From: Acidobacteriota bacterium
GTDB taxonomy: Bacteria; Acidobacteriota; Vicinamibacteria; Vicinamibacterales; UBA2999
Reading direction: 5' to 3'
Assembly (NCBI GenBank): GCA_021730945.1
Contig: JAKFYH010000049.1
Location: 83,855 to 147,854, forward strand
DNA: 64,000 nt
A program made the translations under genes and the position numbers. The first letter of the stretch is position 1; the number at the start of each line of letters is the position of its first letter. Shown here piece after piece: positions 53,268-64,000 of the stretch. The notes under the pieces were generated by a model, which did not search any database, was not told the DNA's origin, and worked only from the letters and a program-made list of their open reading frames with translations.

Positions 53268-54304
53268 GGCCGCCGCAGGTCGCGCACGGCGGGGATGTTG
53301 GGCAGGCCGGTGGCCTCTCGCACGCCGCGCAGGATCGCGTCGGCCATGACCTCGGCGGCCAGCCCGCCGATCAACGACACGTTGGCATCGCCGGTGTGCC
53401 CGCCGGTCGCGATGGCGAAAATGGTGTCGCCGTCGCCCATGGTGTGGGCTGGCACGATGGCGCGGGCGAACCCGTCGTGCGCCATGTCGGCGACCTTCTT
53501 CGCCTGTGCCTTGGTCAGTCTCGCATTCGTCGCGATCAGCCCGATCGTTGTGTTTTCGCCCGGTCGTGGCTTCTCAAGCGATCCGTTGCGCATCACGACC
53601 CGCGCGTCGAGAAAGGTTTGCCCATCAGGTCCGCGCGCGCCGGCGATGATGCGGCCGGTGGCCGGATCGACAATGTCGCCGCCGGCGTTGACCGCGACGA
53701 TCGCCGCCACCGTCAGGCCACTCGGCAGGGTGATCGACGCCGTGCCAATCCCGCCCTTCATTGGCTTGCCGCCGCCGGCGAACTTACCGACGGTCGCGCC
53801 GGCGCCGGCGCCGATGCTGCCCTCTGCGATCGCGCCGGTGGTGGCCGCCTTGGCGGCCTCATAGCCACAGGTGGCATCCGGCCGAATCAGGGGCTTACCC
53901 ATGATGGGCAGGTCGAACAACACCGCTGCCGGCACGATCGGCACGTAGGCGCCGCCGAACGGGAAGCCGACCTTGCGCTCTTCGAGATAGCGCATCACGC
54001 CGCTGGCGGTGTCGAGGCCGAACGCGCTGCCGCCCGACAGCACGATGGCGTGGACCTGTTCGACGAGGTTGGAGGGATCCAGCAGGTCGGTCTCGCGCGT
54101 GCCCGGCGCCGAGCCGCGCACCGACACCCCGCCGGTGGCGCCCTTCTCGGCCAGGATGACGGTGCAGCCCGTGGGCTTTTCCGCCAACGTGAAGTGTCCC
54201 ACCCGGAGACCTTCGACCCTGGTAATCCCGTTGGCAGGAGCCTGGGCCGACGGCATCGAGGCCATCACGCCCAGCAGGGCCAATGTCAGCAGCACGCGTC
54301 TCAT
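53264..54304 (-). CDS. P1/S58-family peptidase (DmpA-like aminopeptidase), exported
   Basis: 346 residues with signal peptide MRRVLLTLALLGVMASMPSAQ. The Ntn-like DmpA fold: GITRVEGLRVGHFTL, VHAIVLSGGSAFGLDTASGVMRYL, FGGAYVPIVPAAVLFDL, GSIGAGAGATVGKFAGG and MKGGIGTASI. ENTTIGLIATNA carries the predicted self-processing nucleophile, Thr rather than the Ser of Ochrobactrum DmpA. Releases N-terminal residues or beta-peptides. Start chosen at the ATG with a leaderless -10 and signal peptide. Confidence 0.9.
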   Translation of the reverse strand: MRRVLLTLALLGVMASMPSAQAPANGITRVEGLRVGHFTLAEKPTGCTVILAEKGATGGVSVRGSAPGTRETDLLDPSNLVEQVHAIVLSGGSAFGLDTASGVMRYLEERKVGFPFGGAYVPIVPAAVLFDLPIMGKPLIRPDATCGYEAAKAATTGAIAEGSIGAGAGATVGKFAGGGKPMKGGIGTASITLPSGLTVAAIVAVNAGGDIVDPATGRIIAGARGPDGQTFLDARVVMRNGSLEKPRPGENTTIGLIATNARLTKAQAKKVADMAHDGFARAIVPAHTMGDGDTIFAIATGGHTGDANVSLIGGLAAEVMADAILRGVREATGLPNIPAVRDLRRP

Positions 54305-54310
54305 GGCGTC

Positions 54311-54316
54311 AGGATA
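54311..54316 (-). promoter_or_regulatory. Leaderless promoter -10 (TATCCT) for the P1 peptidase operon
   Basis: On the minus strand TATCCT is followed by exactly six bases (GACGCC) and the ATG at 54304. Confidence 0.55.
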
Positions 54317-54368
54317 CACCGGCAAGAACGTGGTAGCCGCCGTTACTCCGCAGGCGGTATCAACGTTC

Positions 54369-54950
54369 ATGCTGCTGACCCTTGCCTTGATCGCCGCCGT
54401 GCTCCCTTGGACGTCCCTGCGGCCGCAGGCGCCGGCCGCGCCGGCTCCCGCGGCGCTCAAGCCGTTCGACTGCACCGCCCCCGAACATCGGCAGTTCGAT
54501 TTCTGGATCGGCGAATGGGACGTGGTCCCGAATCCGGCCACCGTCCCTCCGGGGGCGCCGCCCCCGGTCGCCGGCCAGAAACCGGCCAGCAACGTGATCG
54601 AGAAGGCGCATGATGGCTGTGTCTTGATCGAGAACTGGACTGCGCCCGGGCAGACCGGGCAGAGCTTCAATCTCTACGACCGGGCCAGCCAGCGCTGGCA
54701 CCAGACGTGGGTGGACAACGGCGGCGGCCGCCACGAATACTGGGGTGAACTGAAGGGCGGCAACATGGTGTTTGCCGGCGAGGTGCCACTCGGCCCCGGG
54801 TCGCGATTCGCCGGCCGCCGTACCGTGCGCCTGACCTTCTTCCCGATCGGGCCTGACACCGTGCGCCAGTTCTCCGAGGCGCTGAACATGGATGGGACGT
54901 GGAGCGTCAATTACGACCTGATCTACACCCGTCGCGCGCGGCCGAAATGA
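54369..54950 (+). CDS. Secreted protein of unknown function (DUF1579-like)
   Basis: 193 residues from ATG at 54369, which opens onto the signal peptide MLLTLALIAAVLPWTSL. The first conserved motif, HRQFDFWIGEWDV at about residues 39-51, and the following pattern (GCVLIENW, FNLYDRASQRWHQTWVDNGG, NMDGTWSVNYDLIY) are typical of a widespread lipocalin-like family whose function is unknown. TATCAA five bases upstream may be a weak -10 box. Coupled to the AraC gene by ATGA. Confidence 0.75.
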   Translation: MLLTLALIAAVLPWTSLRPQAPAAPAPAALKPFDCTAPEHRQFDFWIGEWDVVPNPATVPPGAPPPVAGQKPASNVIEKAHDGCVLIENWTAPGQTGQSFNLYDRASQRWHQTWVDNGGGRHEYWGELKGGNMVFAGEVPLGPGSRFAGRRTVRLTFFPIGPDTVRQFSEALNMDGTWSVNYDLIYTRRARPK

Positions 54951-55819
54951 CCGTGACGGCCGAGAGCCCACGCCATCAGATTGATGTCGTGGTGTTCGCC
55001 TCGCCGTTGCTCCGCGTCGGCCGCTGGCGCTGTCCAGCCGATCACCCCGATTTTCTCGACTCTGGTCCGGCGTCCGATGCGCTGTTCGTGTTTCCGAGGC
55101 AAAGCGTGTGGATTCAGCACGCCGGCGGCCGGCCGTTCGTGGCCGACCCCAATACCGTGACCTACTACAACAAGGGTCAGCGCTACCGGCGCCGGCAACT
55201 GAGCGAGCGTGGCGACCACGGCGAATGGTATGCCGTCGCGCCCGAGGCCATTGCCGACACGCTCGCCGTCCACGAACCCGCGGCCATCGATCGAGTCGAA
55301 CGGCCCTTCCGCTTCACCCACGGCCCGGGTGATGCCGGTAGTTACTTGCGGCAACGCCTCGTCTTCGAGCATGTCAGCCGGGAAGCTGAGCCGGACCAGT
55401 TGTTCGTGGAAGAAACCATGCTGTCGGTGTTCGGCGCGGTCACCCGGCTCGCGTATCAGCGCGACCGGCAGCCGGTGGTGACGCCGCGGCGGCGCCGAGG
55501 TGAAGTCGACGCTGTCGAGGCCGCGCGAGACTTGATCACCCGGCGCTTCCGGCACAACCTGTCGTTGTCGGCGATCGCGCGCGAGGTCGAGACCTCGGTG
55601 TTTCACTTGTCGCGGCTGTTTCATGCGCGCACCGGGTTCTCGCTGCACGCCTATCGCAATCAGCTACGGCTCCGCGTCGCGCTCGAGCGGCTGGGCGAGC
55701 GCGATATCGACCTCACCGAAATCGCCCTCGACCTGGGCTTCTCCAGCCACAGCCATTTCACCGAAACCTTCCGTCGCAACTTCGGCCACACCCCGTCCGC
55801 AGTTCGGCGCATCCTGTAA
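54947..55819 (+). CDS. AraC-family transcriptional regulator
   Basis: 290 residues from ATG at 54947. An N-terminal cupin-like ligand-binding domain (WRCPADHPDFLDSG, WIQHAGGRPFVADPNTVTYYN) and a C-terminal double HTH: NLSLSAIAREVETSVFHLSRLFHARTG and IDLTEIALDLGFSSHSHFTETFRRNFGHTPSAVRR. Likely activates a nearby or distant metabolic operon; no target site is evident. The stop lies inside the left arm of a long inverted repeat. Confidence 0.9.
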   Translation: MTVTAESPRHQIDVVVFASPLLRVGRWRCPADHPDFLDSGPASDALFVFPRQSVWIQHAGGRPFVADPNTVTYYNKGQRYRRRQLSERGDHGEWYAVAPEAIADTLAVHEPAAIDRVERPFRFTHGPGDAGSYLRQRLVFEHVSREAEPDQLFVEETMLSVFGAVTRLAYQRDRQPVVTPRRRRGEVDAVEAARDLITRRFRHNLSLSAIAREVETSVFHLSRLFHARTGFSLHAYRNQLRLRVALERLGERDIDLTEIALDLGFSSHSHFTETFRRNFGHTPSAVRRIL

Positions 55820-55905
55820 CGGTGTCAGACACCATTCCAGAATCTGCGTACTGCCGCAAAGCGTCGATAGCTAGTACGTAGATTCTGGAATGGTGTCTGA
55901 CACCG

Positions 55906-55906
<1 letters not shown>
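55819..55906. repeat. REP-type inverted repeat filling the gap between two stop codons
   Basis: Arms 55819-55851 and 55874-55906 are complementary at 32 of 33 positions with a 22-base loop. Each arm starts with the palindrome GGTGTCAGACACC followed by ATTCCAGAATCT. The arms begin at the last base of the AraC stop and the last base of the amidohydrolase stop. A bidirectional terminator and probably a mobile REP-like doublet. Confidence 0.8.
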
Positions 55907-59214
<3,308 letters not shown>

Positions 59215-59236
59215 GGCGAGAGTATAGACTCGCGGC
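59215..59236. promoter_or_regulatory. 22-bp divergent promoter with overlapping -10 boxes
   Basis: Two ATGs face away from each other with only 22 bases between them. On the minus strand TATACT (59226-59221) is six bases from its ATG; on the plus strand TAGACT (59225-59230) is six bases from its ATG. The hexamers share two bases. Both transcripts would be leaderless. Confidence 0.6.
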
Positions 59237-61705
59237 ATGCGCACGCTAAGAGCTCTTGCACTCGCCGTGACCGGCGCCGTGGCCGCCGTGATGAGCGTCG
59301 CCGCAGTGACGCGAGTGCCATCCGGCGACGGCCAGTTCTGGGACATCCAGGACACATCACCGTGGTCGCAGGACAGCGGCGGCATTGCCACCGGCGGCCG
59401 CGCCAACCCGTTCAACGGCTTCGGCTACCTCAAGCTCCAGGTGCGCCGGGCCGACGGCACTCTGCTCGTCAGCAATCACCACTTGCGGGGGTTCGGTTTG
59501 CATCACGACGGCGCCGGCCGCTTCGATTCGATGACGCCGGTCCTGCTGGAAGGCATCCTGGTGGCGCGCGGGATCACGACGGCGCCCGACACGCCCTACC
59601 TGCGCTACTTCGACAGCTTCAGCAACACGACCACCGAGGACCGCACGATCCGGGTCGCGTGGGGCGGAGCTGTCGGGGTGGTGGGCGAGGGCGGCCGCGT
59701 GACGATTGCCGCGACTTCGAGCGGCGATCGCCAGATCGACATGGCCGACAGCTTCGTCACCGTGATGCAGAACGCGAAGGAGGTGGCCAATCCCGCCGAC
59801 GGTCCGTCCGGACACGGCCCATCGGCGCACGTGCTGGGCACCCGGCGCGGCGCGTTCACCTCCGTGGGCGACATGTACGGCGATCCGTTCGACGGCATGT
59901 GGCCGGGATTCGACACCTCGCATATCGGCTACGTCTACAACCTCAGGCTGCGGCCGGGACAGACCGTCGCGCTTATGACCTTTGTCGTCAAGGGACTGAG
60001 CGAGGTCTACGATCCGCGCGGCGGCTATCCGCTTCCGTTCAAGGACGCACTGGTCACGGGCGAGGCGATCTACGCCGGCGCCGATGCCAGGGTGCCGGTT
60101 GCCGGCAGCGAGATCGCCCGCGTCACCACCGTGGCCAGGCAGTTGTCGGCCGCTCCCGATGTTCGCGGCCTCACGCCGCTCCAGCGTTCTCAGATCGTCA
60201 ACTGGCCGGTTACCCAGGCGGCGCCGCCAGCCTTCACCGTGTTCGAGAAGAGCGTGACTGAACTTCAGGAGGCCATGACACGAGGCGCGATCACGGCTGA
60301 GGACATCACCGGCGAGTACCTGGCGCGGTTGTCCCGATACGATCGCCACGGTCCGACGTTCCGATCGGTGCTGTCGATCAATCCACGTGCGATTGCCGAC
60401 GCCCGTGCCCGCGACGCCGAGCGCGCGGCCGGCCGCGTGCGAAGTCCGTTCCACGGCGTCCCGGTGGTCTTCAAGGACAACATCGACGCGACCGAACTGC
60501 CCAGCACCGGCGGATCGGCGGCGCTGGCGGATCATCGGCCCCGGGTCGATTCGCGGGTGGCGGCCGGTATGAAGCAGGGTGGCGCCGTGGTGCTCGGCAA
60601 GGCCAATCTTGACGAGTTTCCCTTCGGCGACTTCGGAATCAGCACCGTCGGCGGTACGGTCGGCAACGCCTACGATCCGTCGTTGAGCACATCGGGCTCC
60701 AGTGGCGGCAGCGCAACGGCCGCGGCCGCGAGCCTGGCCGCGCTGGCCTTCGGGACCGACACCTGTAATTCACTGTCGAACCCGGCCTCGTTCGCGTCAC
60801 TGGTCACGATTCGCACCACGCGTGGACTCACCAGCCGGGCCGGCGTCATGCCGCTCAACACCTTCAACGATGCGGTCGGCCCGATGGGCCGGTCGGTTCG
60901 AGATGTGGCGCTGGCCCTTGATCTGGTGACCGGTCCGGACGCGGACGATCCAGTAACGGCCGGCGCGGCTGCGCACATCGCCGGTTCCTTTGCGCGGGGA
61001 CTGGCGGCGGCATCGCTGAAAGGCAAGCGGATCGGCGTCCTGCGCCAGCGGTTTGTCGGCTTCACCGGCGAACGCGAGGTGGCCGCGAACATGGAGCGGG
61101 TCATCAAGCAACTGCAGGCGGCCGGCGCGGTTGTCGTCGATGTGGCGATCGCCGACTACGACGCGAAGTACGCTGCGGCGCGCGGCGCGGCGCCCGGGTC
61201 GTTGCGCGACGCCTGGGCGGCGTATCTCTCGCGAGGAGCCAGGGCCGGTGACCGCGTGCTGACCATTGGGGATTTGCTGGCATCCGGCAAATTGGCGCCC
61301 GGCAGTGCCCGCCGCTTCGAGTCGGCGCTGGCGCCCGTCCCAACGGGTGCGGCGCTGGACGAGGCGACGCGGCGGTTCTACGCGGGCCGCGAGACGTTCC
61401 GGCAGATCTTTGTCACCCTGATGAATCAGCAGAAGCTGGACGCCATCCTGTTTCCGGCCAACCAGGCGCGCCCGCACACTCACGAGGGCGGCCTCGAACG
61501 CTTTGGCTCCGAACCCGGGACCTGTGAGGAGAGCGCCGCGACCGGCCTGCCGCAGGTCACCGTGCCGGCGGGCTTCATTGGTGGGAGGTATCCGGTCGGG
61601 ATCTCGTTGCTGGGCCGCATGTGGGACGACCAGCGGTTGTTGGAACTGGCGGCCGCCTACGAGCGCGCCACGCAGCACCGGCGCCCTCCGACCACTGTCA
61701 AGTAG
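59237..61705 (+). CDS. Amidase-signature hydrolase with a large N-terminal domain, exported
   Basis: 822 residues. After a signal-like N-terminus (LRALALAVTGAVAAVMSVAA), residues of about 35-335 form a domain of many beta strands that I do not recognise. The C-terminal 480 residues are an AS-family amidase: catalytic Lys in FHGVPVVFKDNIDA, cis-Ser loop in STSGSSGGSATAAAA, and GTDTCNSLSNPASF where the family usually has GSDTGGSIRxPA. The nucleophile Ser is kept, but the Gly-Gly before it is Cys-Asn. No gatB or gatC is nearby, so this is not a tRNA amidotransferase. Probably hydrolyses an amide outside the cytoplasm. Confidence 0.88.
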   Translation: MRTLRALALAVTGAVAAVMSVAAVTRVPSGDGQFWDIQDTSPWSQDSGGIATGGRANPFNGFGYLKLQVRRADGTLLVSNHHLRGFGLHHDGAGRFDSMTPVLLEGILVARGITTAPDTPYLRYFDSFSNTTTEDRTIRVAWGGAVGVVGEGGRVTIAATSSGDRQIDMADSFVTVMQNAKEVANPADGPSGHGPSAHVLGTRRGAFTSVGDMYGDPFDGMWPGFDTSHIGYVYNLRLRPGQTVALMTFVVKGLSEVYDPRGGYPLPFKDALVTGEAIYAGADARVPVAGSEIARVTTVARQLSAAPDVRGLTPLQRSQIVNWPVTQAAPPAFTVFEKSVTELQEAMTRGAITAEDITGEYLARLSRYDRHGPTFRSVLSINPRAIADARARDAERAAGRVRSPFHGVPVVFKDNIDATELPSTGGSAALADHRPRVDSRVAAGMKQGGAVVLGKANLDEFPFGDFGISTVGGTVGNAYDPSLSTSGSSGGSATAAAASLAALAFGTDTCNSLSNPASFASLVTIRTTRGLTSRAGVMPLNTFNDAVGPMGRSVRDVALALDLVTGPDADDPVTAGAAAHIAGSFARGLAAASLKGKRIGVLRQRFVGFTGEREVAANMERVIKQLQAAGAVVVDVAIADYDAKYAAARGAAPGSLRDAWAAYLSRGARAGDRVLTIGDLLASGKLAPGSARRFESALAPVPTGAALDEATRRFYAGRETFRQIFVTLMNQQKLDAILFPANQARPHTHEGGLERFGSEPGTCEESAATGLPQVTVPAGFIGGRYPVGISLLGRMWDDQRLLELAAAYERATQHRRPPTTVK

Positions 61706-61735
61706 CGATGAATGGGGTCAGGTCGCGAAAAACGC

Positions 61736-62581
61736 CTAGTACAGAACCGCGCTCTCGCCGAGCTCGGCAATCAGCTTCCTGAAGTGCGCCACCAGGACGT
61801 CGCGGCGCTTGATGACCGCCTCGATCTCCAGGGTGGCCAGCTGATTGTTGACGGCGCGCGCGACGCCGTCCCTGGTCAGCGACTCGAGGCGCGCCAGCAG
61901 CGCCCGGTCGATCTTGCTGAGATCCTTGGCGTAAACCAGCTCAGTCTGCAGGCGGAAGGCGCGGGTGAAGTCAATCATCATCACCTTCCAGTCGGGCGTG
62001 ATCAAGACGTTGCCGACGTTTCGATCAGTGTCCCTGGTCAGTGCGGCAAACACTCGCATGCGGTACATCTGGTGGTTCCAGTCGGTGGCGCTCGGCGGCT
62101 GGATCTTCTTCTTGAGGCGTTCGCCCTCGTCCATGAGGGTCTCGACCCACCAACTGAGCGACCCGGCCTTGCCGTTCCAGCGCCGCTCCACGTGCACCGG
62201 CATCATGTGTTCGAGGCCGAGCAACTCGGCCATGGCTTCAGCCGCCAGGTTGTAGCGATAGGCGTCGACGAAGTTCATTTCGGTGACGGCGCTGCGGCCG
62301 CCACCCGTCAGGGTGGCCACGGTCTGGCGCTCGTCAACGGCTTGAAAGGCGGCGTCGTGGGTCAGCACGCCATTGGTCAAGGTCAGGCGCTTGGGACTGG
62401 TGACGCCCTTGCCGATGTCTCGTGACCGCGTCACTTTGGCGGTGAGAAGGAATTCGCGCATCTCGGCGCGCGACAGGGAGGCCGTGGCCGGTATTGAAAT
62501 GGCCGGCGGCTGAGCGAAGCAGGGAAGGGGCGCGAGTAAGGCGGCGACCAGCAAGACGACGCGAACGTCGGCCCGGTCCAT
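61736..62581 (-). CDS. Exported protein with an atypical-kinase-like C-terminal motif
   Basis: 281 residues with signal peptide (VVLLVAALLAPLPCFAQ). The segment ALTRDTDRNVGNVLI followed by VMMIDFTRAFR resembles the catalytic D-x3-N and D-F pairs of PI3/4-kinase, HipA or Fam20C-like atypical kinases, and HHxMYRMRVF and LGLEHMMPVHVER come before it. Overall similarity is weak, so kinase activity is only a suggestion. TAAGTT seven bases before the ATG could give a leaderless mRNA; that hexamer includes the stop codon of the upstream PAP2 gene. Confidence 0.65.
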   Translation of the reverse strand: MDRADVRVVLLVAALLAPLPCFAQPPAISIPATASLSRAEMREFLLTAKVTRSRDIGKGVTSPKRLTLTNGVLTHDAAFQAVDERQTVATLTGGGRSAVTEMNFVDAYRYNLAAEAMAELLGLEHMMPVHVERRWNGKAGSLSWWVETLMDEGERLKKKIQPPSATDWNHQMYRMRVFAALTRDTDRNVGNVLITPDWKVMMIDFTRAFRLQTELVYAKDLSKIDRALLARLESLTRDGVARAVNNQLATLEIEAVIKRRDVLVAHFRKLIAELGESAVLY

Positions 62582-62591
62582 GTGCGTGAAC

Positions 62592-63428
62592 TTACTTCTG
62601 GATCTTCGTGAAGTTGATCGACGCGCCGCCCTGCTGCGGCTGCACGCCGAGGTTGAACCTGGTGCCGGCCAGGCTCATGGTCACCGTGCGCGCCGAGGCG
62701 ATGCCCAGGCCGGCGCCCATCACCACGTCGGTGGCATGATGACGGTTCCACGCCATGCGCGCCAAGGCCACGTAGGAGCCGAATGCGTACGCCGGCACCG
62801 CGGCCTTCCAGCCGTAGTGACGGCTGAGCACCGTGGCGGTGGCAAACGCGCTGGCCGCGTGTCCGGACGGGAACGACATGTTGTTGCTGAGATCCGGCCG
62901 GGGGCGGCGGACCGAAATCTTCACGGTCTGCGCGATCACTTGCGACAGCACCTGCGCGCGAATGACGTCGCGGCCCACCATCGCCAGCTTCTCGTTGCGG
63001 ATCACCTTGCCCAGGCCGTAGCCGGCAAAGCCAGCGCCCGCCTGGAAGGCGAAGCTGCCCATGAGGTTACCGGCCTCGAACAGGCTGGTCGGGATATTGA
63101 ACCCGTTGTTCACGCCTTCGCGATCCCACGGCGCCGCGACAATCGCGCTCACCGAGGTGAAGGCCATGACCCGCGCGGTGTCCTGCGTGAAGAAGCGCTT
63201 GAAGTCGCCGGCGACCAGCTTGAATACGTTGCCCGACTCGACGGTTCGCGTGCGCGGCAAGATGAGGTCGGTCGGCGCCGGTTGGCCGGGCCGCGGCAAC
63301 TGCACCTGGCTGGCCGACGCCTGCGTATCGACGCTGGCGCTATCCGCAGGTGTCAACTGCTGGGCGACAGCCGGAGTGGCCACGGCCAACACGACGGCGA
63401 AACAGGCGGCGGATCGCAGGAAATGCAT
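62592..63428 (-). CDS. PAP2-family phosphatase, exported or membrane-bound
   Basis: 278 residues from ATG at 63428 (signal MHFLRSAACFAVVLAVATPAVAQ); a longer frame adds 12 residues. The three PAP2 motifs are present: KISVRRPRP, SFPSGHAASAF and ARMAWNRHHATDVVMG, giving the catalytic His-Asp pair and phosphate-binding Arg/Lys. The family includes undecaprenyl-pyrophosphate and lipid phosphatases at the membrane. AAGAG lies 4 bases upstream of the ATG. Followed by the kinase-like gene 10 bases later, so a phosphorylation-related pair is possible but unproven. Confidence 0.9.
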   Translation of the reverse strand: MHFLRSAACFAVVLAVATPAVAQQLTPADSASVDTQASASQVQLPRPGQPAPTDLILPRTRTVESGNVFKLVAGDFKRFFTQDTARVMAFTSVSAIVAAPWDREGVNNGFNIPTSLFEAGNLMGSFAFQAGAGFAGYGLGKVIRNEKLAMVGRDVIRAQVLSQVIAQTVKISVRRPRPDLSNNMSFPSGHAASAFATATVLSRHYGWKAAVPAYAFGSYVALARMAWNRHHATDVVMGAGLGIASARTVTMSLAGTRFNLGVQPQQGGASINFTKIQK

Positions 63429-63450
63429 AAAACTCTTTCTAGTAGCGAGG

Positions 63451-63534
63451 AAACAGGTCCCCAATTATCGCACGATCTCCCAGGACTACGGTTACGCCGG
63501 TTCCCTTCCAGATCATCGGCAATTGGGCCTGTTT
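63451..63534 (-). terminator. Hairpin after the right-edge gene
   Basis: AAACAGGTCCCCAATT (63451-63466) pairs with AATTGGGCCTGTTT (63521-63534) with a two-base bulge. The right arm includes part of the TAA of the upstream gene, as in the REP element at 55819. Likely ends that transcript before the PAP2 gene. Confidence 0.55.
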
Positions 63535-64000
63535 ACGGTAATCGTTCGAGTCCGACCAGGGCCCAACCGCTGTTATTTCGACGAAAATACGCCGAAATTG
63601 GCCGGGCCCAGGCCTCCGGGCCGCCCACGGCCGAGATGTCGACCTTGATGAACTCCGACGCCGGCATGGCCGGCATTTGCAGCGGACTTTGGGTTTCCTC
63701 GGTCGTGGCCACCAGGCGGGCCGTATCGGTCAGGTTGTCGAACGTGTACCAGAGCGCCCGGTAGCCCGGCGCCCGATCGGCCACGGCGGCGTCGACGGCG
63801 AGGTTTCGGAAGGTCAGGCGGCCCTCCGGGCCGATGGCCAGATCGACCAGGGGATTGACCTTGGGTAGGAACGCCTGCAGGATGCGCAGCCGCCGGTCGG
63901 CAATCGCTCCGGCCAGGAAGGCCTCCGCCGCCGGATCGCCGAATTGTCCTTCTGCCACCGCGGCCTTGATCATGTCGCCGTCGATTGCCGCCAGCTTGGT
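63533..64000 (-). CDS. Unknown protein, C-terminal part (runs off the right edge)
   Basis: The frame is open through position 64000, so only the last 155 or so residues are visible. AFLAGAIADRRLRILQAFLPKVNPLVDLAIGPEGRLTFRNLAVDA matches, from memory, the C-terminal domain of large hypothetical Acidobacteriota proteins whose visible pattern is a helix with DxxIxAxVxxGxYxDPxAE followed by an RR-IxxxFLxKVxPL core. YRALWYTFDN and TRPIS-like strands follow (AWARPISAYFRRNNSGWALVGLERLP). No function can be assigned. Confidence 0.6.
   Translation of the reverse strand, partial: TKLAAIDGDMIKAAVAEGQFGDPAAEAFLAGAIADRRLRILQAFLPKVNPLVDLAIGPEGRLTFRNLAVDAAVADRAPGYRALWYTFDNLTDTARLVATTEETQSPLQMPAMPASEFIKVDISAVGGPEAWARPISAYFRRNNSGWALVGLERLP

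Noticed and set aside
59237-61705. Annotation of the amidase as GatA
   Set aside because: It has a signal peptide, a large extra domain and an altered nucleophile loop, and no gatB or gatC is nearby.

Overview
The window is high-GC bacterial DNA (roughly two-thirds G+C by eye). It is densely packed, with many 4-base ATGA-type gene overlaps. The gene mix suggests an Acidobacteriota genome, most likely of the Vicinamibacteria type: tandem Ser/Thr kinases with PD40/TolB-like propellers, an ADOP-type MacB/FtsX permease, DUF5916 and DUF1684 proteins, stand-alone TolB-like propeller proteins and a TolB-amidohydrolase. That assignment is inferred from gene content; no rRNA is present to confirm it.

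Layout. 1-7.9 kb: the end of a PQQ-type quinoprotein, a TPR lipoprotein, exonuclease III, a secreted propeller protein, an exported SAM-dependent methyltransferase, a GT-C glycosyltransferase and a Tat-exported asparaginase-like enzyme. 8-10.2 kb: a STT3/AglB-like oligosaccharyltransferase. 10.2-17 kb: an ADOP permease facing away from a ctaA - TPR - DUF1684 - LysE operon. 17-22.7 kb: a FAD oxidoreductase - otsB - otsA - GH15 operon for making and turning over trehalose. 22.7-25.1 kb: a large DUF5916 outer-membrane-type protein.

25.2-39.8 kb is the most unusual part. Five paralogous one-pass receptor Ser/Thr kinases (cytoplasmic kinase, TM helix, propeller) lie in tandem on the + strand. Three short decayed kinase N-termini, cut at or just after the glycine-rich loop, sit at the junctions. 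Two of them run directly into copies of a palindromic MITE/REP-like element. Two PIN-domain toxin-antitoxin modules lie on the opposite strand, one inside the array and one just after it. The first two kinases have no canonical start codon.

40-42.7 kb: a mostly non-coding stretch, a decayed MBL-fold hydrolase, a CRM/YhbY RNA-binding protein, MscL and a DinB/YfiT-type protein. 42.8-47.8 kb: an ECF sigma / anti-sigma / two HEAT-repeat proteins / 29-residue-repeat protein operon. 48-64 kb: hydrolases and peptidases (esterase, Nudix, PHB-depolymerase-like, creatininase-like, P1 peptidase, SSS symporter, AraC regulator, propeller-amidohydrolase, AS-family amidase), a kinase-like protein, a PAP2 phosphatase and a truncated gene at the right edge.

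Two themes cut across the window. First, about ten transcription-unit starts have a TANNNT-type -10 box only 5-7 bases before the start codon, which predicts leaderless mRNAs. Second, several families of short tandem or palindromic repeats sit between convergent genes and also, in frame, inside coding sequences (kinase activation segments, membrane-protein loops, a signal peptide). No rRNA, tRNA or CRISPR array was seen.
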